Source: Patiria miniata
Lineage: Eukaryota; Echinodermata; Asteroidea; Valvatida; Asterinidae
Length of the DNA stretch: 64,000 bases
Reading direction: 5' to 3'
NCBI RefSeq assembly: GCF_015706575.1
Contig: NW_024037056.1
Coordinates: forward strand, 11,917,176-11,981,175
Shown: positions 10,991-24,900 of the stretch, in pieces
How the letters are laid out: each line of letters opens with the position of its first letter
How positions within the stretch are numbered: position 1 is the stretch's first letter
Program-made: the position numbers and the translations under genes
Notes under the pieces: model-generated
Told to the model about the DNA's origin: nothing
Databases searched by the model: none
The model's input: the letters and a program-made list of their open reading frames with translations, nothing else

Positions 10991-11090
10991 ACAGGACTGG
11001 ACACCATCTGACAATAGGTGGCACTATTCATGGTGACATCCGTAAACAGGACTGGACACCATCTGACTATAGGTGGCGCTATTCATGACA
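10989..11090. repeat. Two direct copies of a ~57-bp unit
   Basis: TAAACAGGACTGGACACCAT occurs twice, each followed by CTGAC-ATAGGTGGC-CTATTCATG. A truncated relative (AAACAGGACT) sits left of the preceding element. Confidence 0.75.
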
Positions 11091-14000
11091 ACGCTCATGT
11101 CCTGACTCACTGATTTTTTATGCATGTTGTCGCGTCTTGAAAACGTTTATAATGTTCATTTATTTCTTTGTATTTATTTCTTTGGTGAAAACTATCGTGG
11201 TGTCGGTAAATGACCACAGATTTTTTTGCTAGAATTTGTGTCTTGCCATTTTTTGAGGGAGGGTAGGTAATATTCATGTATTATATTTTCTATTGTTGTA
11301 CATGTAGATGAATGTATAGAATTTGGACGCTACTACTTATTCCTTGAAATTGGTGGCACACTGCATTGTGAATCGCCTGAACAAAAGGCAATTAAAGTTT
11401 GATTGATGCATGTGTAACAACTTGTCTCAAGAGGGCGCCATTTGCTCACTGTTTATAAAGTTGAATAAAACTCCGGATCTCCATTGTTATATTAATACCC
11501 AAGTCCCCAAAACAAAAGGAAACGTGATTTTTAGTTTCCAATGGAAGTCTTACTGCATAAAAAAAAAGGAACAATGGTCGTACTTTATTTTAAAAAAAAA
11601 TTGATTATATATATGTTGATCTTTTTGTTATCAGAAGGCATATTAAGTGCTCTTTGATATGTGCAAAATAACAACCAGGTTTAATTTTTAAGATCTCATT
11701 TATTAAACCATAAACCCAACATTTAACATTCTTTGAGTGTATATCAGAAATTGGAGTATTTTTTATTCAAATGGGATATTTATTTGCCCTCTTTATTGAA
11801 AAATAAAGTGTCTGCACAAGACCTGTAATCCTTCGGTGCTGCATCGTGCATATTTCAATGTTATTTCAACTTTCTTTATTTCATATTCTCACAATTAACA
11901 AACCAGTTCTTTCTTTCTTATTTTCCATGAAAATATTCAAAGGGTGTTTCAAGAGGATTAATTGTTTTAGGCCAAGTAAAAAAAAAAAAAAAAGGTTTCT
12001 CGCCCGAGCTTTTTGAAAAAGGAAAGTAGAGGCCTTTTTTTCCCCAAAGATAGCAGATTTTCCAAGATGGCTGATTTTTCAAGATGGCGGATGAATTCTT
12101 CCACTTTATCGACTAATTTAGTAGCACTTTTGTGTCCAAAAGAGTCATCACCCTAGTATAAGATTTTGAACTTGCACTGAAATTCATCTTGACGAGCTTT
12201 TAATTTTGAACACTCGAGTTGAACTGGAGAGAGCACAAATTTTCAGACTGGAGCCAAGTCTAGTTTGACCTGTGACCTCATTACTGCTTCTGTGATGTCA
12301 TCGTCTTAAACTAGCAACAAGCCATGCATGGCACATGTCAATTAAAACTTGAATAATGGAGCAATGGCCAACAGCTTCAGATGCATTACAAGGTATCGTT
12401 TAATGAATTTTTACACAGGTAAGATAAATATATTTCTATATTTACATCCATACACCGGTACACACTTTGTCTGACACCGCTTGTAGCAAATTTACAGGGA
12501 ATTAAAACATTTTTTGCAACTCAAGTGAAAAATACAATATAAAAAAATTTACCAAGTACACAAATTCACAAATAGGTTTTTGTGTACTGTGTTAACATTA
12601 TTTAAGTATGGGCTTTGGAAATGTCTATGACATGCAGATTTTAAAACTTCCTCATTGTTTTACAAATATTGTTGGAATTAACTTGGGCACTAGAACTCCT
12701 TTTTTTCTTCAAAATTTTGACTGTGGTCAGTCATACTCGTCATGCTCATGTGACCATGATGACAAAGCAAAGTCAAAATTCGAGTCCAAGCGCCCGTAGT
12801 ACGTAAACATTGTCAGTTTTGGCTAAAGACTTTCCCCAACAATTTCTTTTCCTTCAGATTTGCATAACAATTTACTGAAGATGTATGGGGTTGAGGGAGA
12901 TATGTTTACAAATGTGTTTTACTGTTGCTAAGGGCAGCCATTTTGAAAATCAATGCTGGTTGGTGTCATCTTTGGGCAAGTTTGCGCAAGAACTGTTGCT
13001 GACCAATGGTTAACCATAGTTTGACTAAAGTTAGCCCGAACTCTGTCTTGTCGACGGTGGTTGACTACGCTAGTCGACTATTTGGAACCAGCCTACTGGG
13101 GCTGGTTGCATCGCTGGTAACCAATAGTCACGCGCATTCATTACGTACAGCAGGGAGCCAGGACCCAGAAGTTTTGCGATGACATTTTGACCAGCGTTCG
13201 ACTAGAGACATTCGCACATTGCTATTTGTGCGCAGGCGGAAGTTAAGTCACAAATCAACCACTAGTCAACTAATAGTCCTTGCCCGAACTTGGCCTTGGT
13301 TTAAATACGAATCTGATTGAAAAGTGAACAAAAATCACATTATTTGGTCACCATGCACTGTTGGTTAAGTCAGCCATTTTGAAAATGTATCTAGTAAAGA
13401 GTTTTTGCTTTTTCTACATAAGTTTATTTCTGCCTAGGACTACCAAGTCCACATGTACTAATCTTTGGAGTGCTGAAGGGCCATTATCAGCTGGAAGCAC
13501 ACCTTGTCAGGTTTGTGACTCCCTATGTCACTGAGAATTGACCCCTTACGTGGCAGCCATGTTGAAGGTGCAGTGTTTTTGTTCTGCAGGAATAAGCCAG
13601 AGTGGATCATTTGTGCATGGGAAAAAAATATGTACAAATATCATGTACCAAATATCATGCACGGCGTTGCCACACCGATATGAAACCCGCCAAAATGTAT
13701 TAGGAATATCAATATACTTTTGTCCCAAAATTATTTTTAAAATGTGGGCTTGTCCAACATCGACTTTGTGAACCTTGGTTTAAAAAAAAAAAAAAAAATT
13801 TAAAAATGCACATTTCAGTGTGTATCACATATTGGGTGTTTATTTCAGAACTCCAAAATTCAGGCCAGTTGTTATTTTTGCACTTTTTTTAATGCAACCA
13901 ACAAAAGCCAAAAAGCTATGAAAATATCTGAAATGCTACCACAGCATTTCTCTACTTTATTTGCTAAAGCAATAAATTAAGTATATAAAAAAAAATTGGC

Positions 14001-14230
14001 TAGATAGTTATGTTAAAAATATGCAAAATATAAAGACTAAAGTAAAATTCCAAAATACCGAAAAAGCAACAAAATCAACCTCTTCACATTCATTAATACA
14101 CAAAACATCCAAAAATGTGATTGCCATGGTAATATGTCTGGTTCCCTGACTTGGTATCATTCCTTGTGTTTTGTTTGCTTTTACCTCTAAGTTGTACTTG
14201 AGGGGGACATACTATTCATGTTTACCTAAA

Positions 14231-14572
14231 TTAATCCTCCTATGCAAACATATACATTCTTTGCCAGCCTTGCTGTCAAAATCAATCAAGTGACTGTTTT
14301 CAACCTGTAAGAATTCCCAGCCCACATAAAAGCAGGATTGACTGCCTTGGATTGATCAAGTAACTTAATACAGCTATGCTTTGACTCCGGTGAGTGATAA
14401 AACAGCTGTGACCGCAACTTGCCTGCTTTGTCTGTTGACCCAGTTTGACTAGTCACAGTGCTTGCTTGACAAATGATCTGACTGCTGGTGACTAGCCTTT
14501 GTTAAAAGTATAGCAGGGGAAGTGTAACTGAATTTTGACTGTCTGTGACTGTTTTAATGGCAGAAGGGTTAA
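14231..14572 (+). mobile_element. piggyBac-like MITE, copy 2
   Basis: TTAATCCTCCTATGCAAACA at 14231 and CAGAAGGGTTAA ending at 14572, both bounded by TTAA. The interior includes AGCAGGATTGACTG, TTTGACTAGTCACAGTGCTT and TGACTGTCTGTGACTG, shared with 5640-5990 (inverted) and 27760-28012. It is 342 bp, with no coding capacity. Confidence 0.65.
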
Positions 14573-17500
14573 AGGACAAACTAACCACTGAATTTTGTTT
14601 ATGGGAACCTCACAGTGGTCTCGAAAAAAAAAATTTCCTTGTGTACATTTTGTACATGTATTTCTCGGCTACAGTTTGTGAAAGTGCTTACCAAATGTGG
14701 AAACCGGTAAGCACAACACTTTGTAGTAAGGACCTTTCACATAATCCAAAAAACTCTGTGTGCCACTCACGTACGTCCAACGTGGAGATTTATGGGAACC
14801 CATTTCGCACTAGCAACAATTCAATATGGATTCTGCACGGGTCTGGCGTTCTACACAGGTAAAAATCCAACCCTGGGCGCGACCACGGTTGAAAAGCTCT
14901 ATACCTGGGTAGAAAATCCAAAATTTTCGGACCTGGGTACACAACGGTGTCAGTGTGAATGGTATGCCTTAACCTACCTGTGTTCATTTGGACCTGGTTA
15001 AAATTCTTAACGGTCGACCCTTTTTTTATTAGGCATGACGATAGTGTGAGAATCCTTTTGTTAATGGGGTTTGTCGTTTGTGAATATCTTGCCTCTAAAA
15101 AATGCTTATCTCAAAATATTCTTTCCCAACAAGCTTGCTTTCCACCTCCGAAAACATACCAAACTAATATACATTTTAATATTTTTATGCTTATTTTTTA
15201 TTACACTCAACTTTAAGTTCTTGTTCCTTTTTTGGTAGTAAAACAATATTTTTTTAGTACATATGCATACATATGAAACATCCATCTACAATATATACAC
15301 AAGTTTGCCAATATACAATTTACGGGTTAGCTGTTTTTGAAACTGCGTTACATAAAAAAAATATATGTACACAACTAAGTTGACATAATTGTACTAAGCA
15401 AGCTGGGACCTTACAGGCTGTGGCCATTTTGTCTTCATCCAAGACTTACTTGTGGGAAAAACAATGTTAAGTGAGCCACATGTTGCGGGTACCAGATCTA
15501 CATATAATAGGTGAAGGGCTTTCCGCTTAGCAACCACAAGATAAAACTGAACATGGACAATTTGGAAAATCCGTGTCTGAAGATGTTTTTTCTTCTTCAG
15601 ATAATGGAATATATATAAAAACAATTGCACTATTTGAAGCTTTCTTCACTAGAAATTACACCGTATTGCCAAACTTTTTATTTTTTCAATAAAGGCAAAA
15701 AACCTTTTTACAAATTGCGAGAGAGGTGGGTTTTTTCCAGTATTAAACTGCACACAGGAATTTTCTTCCTCATATTTCTGACTCTAGCTGTCTCTGTAAC
15801 GCTCAAAACTGCCCTGCCTGTTACTCCCTGTACCACCTCAAACCGTCCACGCACCCTAGAGTTATGGGTTCATCAGAGAATAAACACAAAGTTTTACAGG
15901 TGCTAATTAGCTAAATTGCAAACGCTACTGTTAGGAGATTGTTGGAGGCGACTAATGCGTACATGTATGTTGCTGTTACAAGGAGTACTGTGATATCGTA
16001 CTTCCACTGCTAGTTTAGGGCCCAGCTCAATTCATATCTTGGACGAGTTGTGGACATTGTATCGGGTATAAGTTGCAGGATTCAGAAAAACTTCCCCGCA
16101 ATCTTCCCGCAATGAAGTTATCAGTATTGGCGAGTCGAGCAGTTGCTGGTGAAAAATTCCCAGCAACGTGTCCGGGACAAATGCAGAGCTTGTTCCGGAC
16201 AAAGTGGATGATTTTACCCGCAACTCGTCCGGAACTCGTCCCGGATACGAAATGAGACAGGCCATTGTATGTACCTGTCGCCCGACAGATTTTGGTGCAT
16301 TTTGGAGGATTAAGCAACCTTCGTAGCACAAAAACGCATGATGAGTTATGGTTAAAGCATATCTACATGTATGAGACAATACAATGCATGAAAATTTGTA
16401 TAAATTAAAGTGAATGTACATTGTACATGCCAATTGTGCCGCAAGTCTGCCACATACACATACCTACGCGTGTGACTTTTGCAACATGGCCGCCATGGAT
16501 GGTTGCCACGGATAGCTACCAAGGTAACACTGTGTTCCCTTAGCAACCATGGCAATAAAATACTTGTGGTGTTTCAGCCAATTGGAGGCAAAAAGATTAC
16601 AAAATTTTGATCTCAACTTAAAAAAAAAAAATGTTGTTTGTCCTCAGTGATCAGCCTCTTTGCTTTGGAAAACAATTCTGGAAGGCTTGCAATTTTTTGA
16701 GGTTTTGAATATTTTTCTCAAGAGAAACAACGTTTTCTTTTGAAACAGAAAATGGCAGTATTCCAGCCTCTTGGGTGTAATACAAGATGGTCTTAATGGG
16801 TCAGGAACCAGACATTATTCTGGATCCTGCTCTATGCGCATTAGTAGCTCTATCAAATTATACACTTGTAAATGTAACGTTAGGTAACACATTCTGCAAA
16901 GTATTCAAAAAACTCCTCATGTACTACTACTTTTTGTTTTCATGTTTGTTTGTTTTTTCGTGGCAGTTCCCTTGTGACCTATTTAACCGAACTGACTCAG
17001 TTCTTCCACAAAGTATTACCCCAAAATAAAAACTGTGCAAAAAGTTTTCCTATTGTTGCAGTATTAAAATCGTAGGGCGAGAGTCCAGTAAATTCCAACA
17101 TCAAACAAAATGTCAGACGACCAAAACACTGCGGTGGGTTTGTTCATGTACGTGTGTATGAGCGTTGTTTTCCAAATACTTTAATAATAGTATGTCAACG
17201 GATTGTTAGCTTTCTCAGTGAATTCCGGAAATGCCACAGGTCGATAGACAGGTCAAAGGTCGATTTTCTAAGCATTTTTACTGTCGGATAGCTGGTCCTC
17301 GGCAAATTAGTCCCCCAGACCAATTCGTAAAGTCGTAATGTCACTCAGAGATCAACTCGGTGCCACCATGATCACTGGTTCACGCGGGCTGCAACGGTCT
17401 GGTGAACACCAAGGTTTCGCTACGGCTGTTGCGAATCCGTTTCATAATCGGCTTGATTCTCCTCTTTGAAGCGAAAACAAGCACAAGTGTGGTTGAAATG

Positions 17501-18309
17501 GTGTGGTGACAATCTGCTGAAAGGCAGTTAACCACTTACAGGTACTAATTTGTGAAAATGTTCTAAAAAGTAGGATGTAAAGTTGCTGTCTTTGATCGTG
17601 TGTGTGCTAAACGTACGTGCAATGCGTGTGCTAAACGTACGTGTAATGCGTGAACCATTTTCGAGGAAGTCAGCCCAATGTGACCGAGAGGAGATGACAT
17701 CAAACTCTCGCGGCGTATTGCGCAAATGTTTCTGCTGACGGTTGTGCAAGCATGGTAATGTTCGATTTCTTGAGTATGGAGTTGTCTTTTCCATATCTTC
17801 AGCTGCTGAAATTTCACCGAAGGTTGAATGTTAAGCTTCGAGTTTACCACTGCCTGCGCTGTACGTTTACAAGAACAAGACAAAGTGGTTGAACACATGT
17901 TTACTATTCAGCTCGTAGTACTTTCAAGAACATCCAAGTGTTCCACTTTTGTCCAAATAGCGTCTGAAGTTTTTCTCACTTACATGTATTAGCGTAATAA
18001 AAGACATTATCTCTCCAGATTTTTCGCAACGTGAACAAACTTCCATGGACAACTATACAATTGTTTCATTTGGTTTTTCAATCATATACAAAAAAAAATG
18101 TACCGTTCATAAATATCAGCGAAAAAATGCTATTTCAAATTCTTTGGCAAATATTAACATTAGCAAGGGACGTGCAGAGTACCAATGAAAAGTGGTGTCC
18201 CAGTTCATAAAGTTCACAATTGCTGTGGTATATTGGTGTCGTTGTTCCCAATGGTTATATATATTCAGCACCGGCCGTTGGACGAGGGAGGGCCTTATAA
18301 TCGTGTGCT

Positions 18310-18710
18310 AATCCCTGTTGACGGCTACCAGTCACAGCTGGTATCCAACCACACACTTAAATCTGTACTGTAGGGTACCGGTCACAGCTGGTGTCACACC
18401 TCTTACAAATCCCTGTGATTGGGTACCGGTTACAGCTGGTATCCAACCACACACAAATCTGTACTGTAGGTTACCGGTCACTGCTGGTGTCACACCTCAT
18501 ACAATTGCCAGTGGTAGGAAACCGGTTACAGCTGGTGTCCAACCACACACAAAATCTCTGTGGTAGGATACCGGTTACAGCTGGTATCCAACCACATACG
18601 AAATCCCTGCAGTAGGAAACCAGTCACAGCCGGTGTCCTGCCTCACACAACTCCCTGCTGTAGGATACCGGTCACAGCTGGTGTCCAACCACACAAAAAA
18701 CTGTACTGCC
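18310..18710. repeat. 48-49-bp minisatellite, about 8 units
   Basis: TACCGGTCACAGCTGGT-TCC and CCACACACAAATC-CTGT repeat with starts near 18339, 18388, 18436, 18484, 18532, 18581, 18630 and 18678. It lies about 105 nt beyond the TMCC stop codon, so it is probably within or next to the 3' UTR of that gene. Each unit contains an E-box-like CAGCTG. Confidence 0.85.
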
Positions 18711-18814
18711 ACAAATTTTAAACACGACTACCTCCATTTTGGACGCGGAGGGAATGTTGCCCTCTAGTGTTTGTGGACGGAAGGGAACAACGGGAACTGG
18801 TCGAGGGGCAGGGG

Positions 18815-18950
18815 TCACGTTCGACTGTTGACGTAGAATAAGTGTTTGTAGTTCTCCACGATGTGCTGGGTCAGGTCTTCGATGACCTCGCGGCGTTGCC
18901 AGATGCAACAGAATAAGAAGGAGAACGTCACGGTGGTTAACAGACGCCCT
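18815..18950 (-). other. TMCC: TMCC coding exon 13, second membrane span and C terminus (residues 606-650)
   Basis: The exon begins after [26 protein letters not shown] is the second span, followed by a 26-residue tail ending FYVNSRT and TGA. Human TMCCs end in a similarly short tail after LWKHWD. Confidence 0.93.
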
Positions 18951-21900
18951 CTGTGGAAAAAAAAAAGGACCAAAAAAAGTTAATATTTGGCCAAAATATC
19001 TACAACAATCGTGAAGATTTGTCAGTTTTTCATAAAAAAATAATCATGCATTATTTAATTTGAGATGACAAATATCCAGGATTTGTTTACAAACCTCGTT
19101 GCGACAAACGGCGACACCGCATTGGTGATGGTGGAAATGATGAGTAGTACGACGGCCAGGACGGACAGCACGACGTTGATGAGCTTGGACAAGAGCGCCC
19201 TCGCGTTGGCGTTCTCGTAGCCCTCCAGCGTGATGACCTGCTGGTGCTGCTGGGCCAGTTCTATCTTCGATATCTGAAACAAGGACACGTGGAGGTAGAA
19301 TTTAGCCCTATCTGAAGAAGACCAGGGTGACTCCAGACTTGACCAGAGTGACTCGAGAATTGACCAGAGTGACTCGAGAGTGACTCGAGACTTGACCAGA
19401 GTGGCGCGAGACTTGACCAGAGTGGCTCGAGACTTGACCAGAGTGACTCGACACTTGACCAGAGTGAATCGACACTTGACCAGAGTGAATCGACACTTGA
19501 CCAGAGTGACTCGAGACTTGACTGGAGTGACTCGAGACTTGATCAGAGTGTCTTGAGACTTGACCAGAATGACTCCAGACTTGACCAGAGTGACTCCAGA
19601 CTTGACTTGAGACTTGCCCAGAGTGACTTGAGACTTGACCATAGTGACTTAAAACTTGACCAGAGAGACTTGACCAGAGTGACTCGAGACTTGACCAGAG
19701 TGACTCGAAACTTGACCAGAGTGACTCGAGACTTGACCGGAGTAACTCGAGACTTGACCAGAATGACTTGAGACTTGACCAGAGTGACTGGAGACTTGAC
19801 CAGAGTGACTCATGACTTGACCAGAGTGACTCTAGACTTGACCAGAGTGACTCCAGACTTGACCAAAGTGACTCCAGACTTGACCAGAGTGACTCGAGTC
19901 TTGACCAGAGTGACTAGAGTCTTGCTTTCAGACCCGACAAGAGTGACTTGAGACAAGGCTACCCACCCTAGTCTGGCACTGGTCCACGTTGTCCAGCACA
20001 TCTCTCTCCCTCTCGGCCGACCGGTACTCTAGTCTTTCCTCCATGCTGCTCAGCTCCTGCTGCATGTTGGTCAGTGCGTGGTTGTGCAGGTCAGTCAGGT
20101 CGGCCAGTTGCTCCTCCAGCCGCTCGGCCCGGTAGCGCTCGTCCGCCAGCGCCTGGTTGAAGAACTGGTACTGCTCTCTGTTTTGCTCCTGTCAAAAAGA
20201 ACAAATTGGAATATTCAATTTCATCTACAGCAAAGCGCTGTGGCCTCGTGGTCCGGAACACTGAATTCATGATCTGCGGGTAATTCTGCAGGTTGTGGGT
20301 TTGAGTCCAGCCTGGGGTTATGGTGCGTGTGCCCTTGGGCAAGACACTTTGTCACTCATTGCTTCTCCCTACCCAGGAGTAAATGGGTACCTGTGAGGGC
20401 AGAGATGGTTATTGTGGTTGATTTTAGCTGCTTCGCTCCGAAATAGCAGCATCGAGCTGTAAATTCCCCGGGGAGCTGAGATTGTCTTTGGAATGTTTCA
20501 TTGGTGAGGGTAGAGACCTGATTGCGCTAATCTCGAGCTGCTGCAGCAGTTGGTCTCATGGCCTGATGAACAAGGGTAATAATTGTGAAGCGCTTTGCGA
20601 ATTCGGTAAAAAGTACTACATAAGCACTACATTATTATTTACTACCAGAAAAAAACCACAATAAGGCTAAATACCTTTAATTCTTCTATTTTCACGTGTA
20701 GTAGCGCCTCGGATGCCGCTAGTTCCGATATCCTGTCTTGGAGTATCGTCATGCGACCCACTAACGGATGTTCCTCTAGCTCATCTCTCATCATCAGGTG
20801 ACCGTTTTCTGTCATCTCCATGCTGGACGACTCTTCACCCTCGCTGTTGGACTTTGGCCTGAGGTAAATTTTTTTTTAAATATTCAAGATTTCAATCAGT
20901 AAACCAAAGGCAAAAATCATGGTTCGATGATTATGGTGTTTGACTAATGCGGTAGTGGGTTCGAATGAAAGCAATGGTCATGGTGTCATGGTGTTTGTGT
21001 CCTTGGGCAAGACACACAACTCCAATTTCCTCTCAGGAATACAGGGAACAGTTTGCGCTGGTCTCGAATATCTGCATAAAACAGATCACTCACCCAACAA
21101 ATAAACAAACTACAGTGAAACGAATGTAACAGTAAAAACTGTCCTCCAAAACCAGACCAAATGAACAAACGAAAAAGTATCACAAAATCAAAACATCACT
21201 AAAGTCAAATAAAAAAACGTTACATTACATGTACTAAACACAAAACTACATCCAAAAATTATGAAAAGAGGTCAAAATCCAAAAAAATTATTGTTCATTG
21301 AATATTGAATAAATCAAATTACAGAAATTCCCAATCAATTCTTCCAGCGACTTACATGGTAGCCGGCGTCGGTGCAAACCAGCTACTTCTCCCTGTCTTG
21401 TGTGGTTGGTCAACATCCTCTTCTTCATCTGAAAAACAACGAATCAGATCAAACGTAACAAATGTTCATATTAGCTCATGAGCGACGATCAAGTAACGGA
21501 ATTTCTTATTGGCTAAATAGCAACATATAGCCTTATTTTATTGGTTTTTTTCTCCGTGCATGCAACACAGGGTTTTGTTTTTCCAAAATGTTGGAGTTAT
21601 GTCTAAAGCCTGAAAAATCCGAAATTCCTGCTATGAGAAGACCTTCAGTATTTGGGAGTTGGTAAAAACAAAACAAGCTTACCGGTGTTATCGATGTTGT
21701 CTGCACTGCCGAACTTGTTCTTGAATTTATGGGCAATTTCTTTGGGCTTGGAAACAACAACGCTGTATTATAAAAACACCAAACAAAAAATGAAAATCAG
21801 GTAAAAATCCATCACAAAAGACGAGACGGCTTGAAGGTTTGATACCTACACACTTGTCCTAAAGTCAGCAAAAACAAATGTGACCGGCTCAACAACAAAA

Positions 21901-24900
21901 AGGGTATTAAGTCGCGCTGTGCATTATTGTGTAATGGTCCACTCAACATTGAGGGGGTGAAAATTTCGTCAAAAATAATTTTTCATTTTGTGTCATGAAT
22001 GACATCTTTAATACCTACAGTTTCAGGTTTCTTTCACAGAAATGTTGATTGTGATGAAGAAAATGGGAAAAACAACCATTTTGTGTGCATCGTTCTGTTG
22101 TTCTACAACAAAGCCAGTTATTTCAAAGCCTGTTTTCTCAGTTGTGTAATTTGAACTTCAAGGAAGTAATTAATATGCAAATATGTCATCTCCAGAACGG
22201 GAGGGGCTATGGAGCTCTATTTTATACAAAATGAAAGCTTACGTTGTGGGCTTTCCAACCATATAACTCAATTTCACTTTTTTTCTACATAATACCCTTT
22301 TTTGTGGAGCCGGTCGCAAATTTTACTTTTGGGCATTCCTGAATGTGCTCAACTGCAGCTAATGAACAACAGAAAAAAATTTGGAACTAGACTGAAGGGA
22401 ATATATAAAAACAGAAACAAAACAAAAAAGCACAGGCCAGTCAACAAAATAAAATGCAATGTATTAAGTTATAAATGAATCCTCGGTATTTGGCTGCTGG
22501 TTTTGAAAAACTGGTACCCATCGCAGTATCTTTGTGGTCATCTACACATATACACATTGTCCTATTAAACCACATTTTTAAACTTGTGAATGCAGTCAAT
22601 TCAGAAGATGAGATCTTGCAAAGCATGATGGGGTGTACATGTACACGTTCATTTACCGTACACAGTGCAGTCATTTCTAATATTTCAAGTTGGGAACTTT
22701 ACATATAACTACATGTATATGTAACATGCTGAAAAATATATGCATACATGTACATGACGTGAAACTACAAGGTCTGGCATCCCGACTATCACATGTAACA
22801 AGGAATGCATGAGAAACATGTTATGTGAAGGTACCAGTCACAGAGAAAAACAACATGGTTGCAAAAAGAAATAAGCTGATGTTAAAAAAAGTTAGTGCAT
22901 TGTGCACAGATCAGTGCGCACACTGTTAATTACATATTCGCTGCTTCATGTACATTGCTCCATGATAAGCTAAAGATAGAGTGAAATTCTACAAGTTCTT
23001 CGAAACTTATCCTGCAAAAAAGAAATGTATTTGCGCGAAATGCATTAATAAGGAGATGGGAAAAAGACTTCTACATGTTATATGAGAAGAATCTATTTTC
23101 AGAGTCTATTTTGATTTGTGAAAAAAAATGATATGATGCCAAAATTATAAACTGAATTGCAAGCAAGGTAACTATGGATTTAAATAGCACCCTATTATGT
23201 ACGTGTTGTATATGGCTTGCTGGTTGCCATGGAAATGGTTGCTATGGCTCCATCAGTGCAGGGATTACCATAGATACACACCTAGCGGCGCTCTGCGTGA
23301 GACCCGTGAGTCCGGAGATGCCTCCCCCGATTCGATCGGCCATGCCCCTGATCGTCAGATGGGCGGGAAAAAAATTGCGGGAAAATAATTTTGAATTCTT
23401 GAGTTGCTTTGATACTGTTGCACTGTACTGCGAGAGGGTTCTTTTTAATCTCAAATTTCCAATGATTGGGAAAATGTTCCCAAGTGGTTAGGGTTTGTAA
23501 CTCATGGTATGAGGGTCGGGGATTGAAAACCTGCTGCTGGCCATTGTTGTGTCCTTGGGCAAGCCACTTTACCCCCATTTTGCTCTCTCGGTCTCCAACC
23601 AGAAGCATTCTTAAAGAGAAATGGATATTCTCAGTTCTTTAAGCCAAGGAAAGAGGATAAAAACATTAATGCTTTAGGACCAAATCCGCTGAAATCCACC
23701 ACAAGACCACCACTACTATAGGTGGATTTTGATGGACTTATCATGGCTTGCCTACCAAAATCCCCAAATCGGGGAATGGATTTTGATGGATTCAGGAAGG
23801 TTAGGGTTAAGGTTGTATTGGGCAGTATGTTTAAATTGGCCTTTTTGTACATGTATTTCAATTCCTGTATTTCTTACAATTTTTCTGTTTATACATGTAA
23901 GCAACTTACCCAGAAAACCCGGTAATGCCTTCCTTGATGTTGTCTCTTACTCCCCTGAAATAGAAAAAAATGACATCATTTTAATTTCTCGCAACAAAAA
24001 ATATTGCTCAAATGACCAAGGCACCCATGGATAATTTGTGCAACATTGCCTTTGTTCATAGGTCATTGTGGAATTTCCCTCGCATGCCCACCATGTTTGC
24101 ACTGGACTTTTTCCTTTCCTATTTCACAAATTTCCTGTGTTTTGATTTCGTCAGGGACTGTCCCACGGAAATCTAGATAGGTCAGACACTATCCTGCCAT
24201 GAACAGGAAAGCATTGTGTCTAAACAATTGTTCGGAAGAAAGGTTGCACAATAATCACCGTACATGTACATTTTGATAATGATATTAATCCTAGCCCCTT
24301 GGTAGGGCTTATCGACACTGAAATTCTTTAAAATGTGAGAAAATACATTTGTAATTACAATGACTATTCAAGTTACGAATACAATTCAATTTGTAAGTTG
24401 GCTTGTGCTTGTAAGCCTCAATGAAGTGATAGAATGTCACATCATACATGTACACTGTGTGCAAATTACCAACCCTGAAGCAGACTATGCAAATCCACAT
24501 TGGTCAACTAACAATAGAAAGGACTTGCTGAAAGTTCACCCAGTGCCAGCGTGTGATAGTATAGGCCTACAAATAATGAATGCTTGTGAGTGCAATGATA
24601 AGAATAATTTCATGAGGTGACAGATGAAATGTTCCATTCCACTCGGCGAGTGCAATGGTAAGAATAATTTCATGAGGTGACAGATCGCCTCGTGGAATGG
24701 AACATTTCATCTGTCACCTCATGAAATTATTCTTACCATTGCACGAACATGAAACATTCATTATTTGTTTTATATAACACCTGAATAAATCCTTGTCATC
24801 TGATTGGTTGACTTTTAATAGCCAATTTATTCAGGTTAAAACCTGTTTAAAAGTTCGAAAAATTCATCACATTTAATTTATGCAAACTGTTCAACAGGTT

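Larger units (their letters stand above)
9815..18814. other. Convergent intergenic region between EXTL3 and TMCC
   Basis: Nine kilobases with no exon I can support. The EXTL3 3' UTR must start at 9815; candidate AATAAA signals lie at 11464-11469 and 11802-11807, undecided. Repeats are a putative hAT-like element (about 10549-10990), a 57-bp duplication (about 10989-11090), a piggyBac-like MITE (14231-14572) and a 48-bp minisatellite (18310-18710). Short reading frames here resemble no family I know. Confidence 0.6.

Noticed and set aside
16027..17898. Minus and plus frames of 60-133 codons in the EXTL3-TMCC spacer
   Set aside because: No recognisable domain, biased codon use or consistent splice sites; length expected by chance.
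18310..18710. Repeat array resembling a CRISPR
   Set aside because: Units are contiguous and degenerate, with no unique spacers; the DNA is eukaryotic.
19055..19642. 195-codon minus frame reading from the 21-bp satellite into TMCC exon 12
   Set aside because: The exon 12 part is real, but a good acceptor separates it from the satellite, and exon 11 joins in frame without it.
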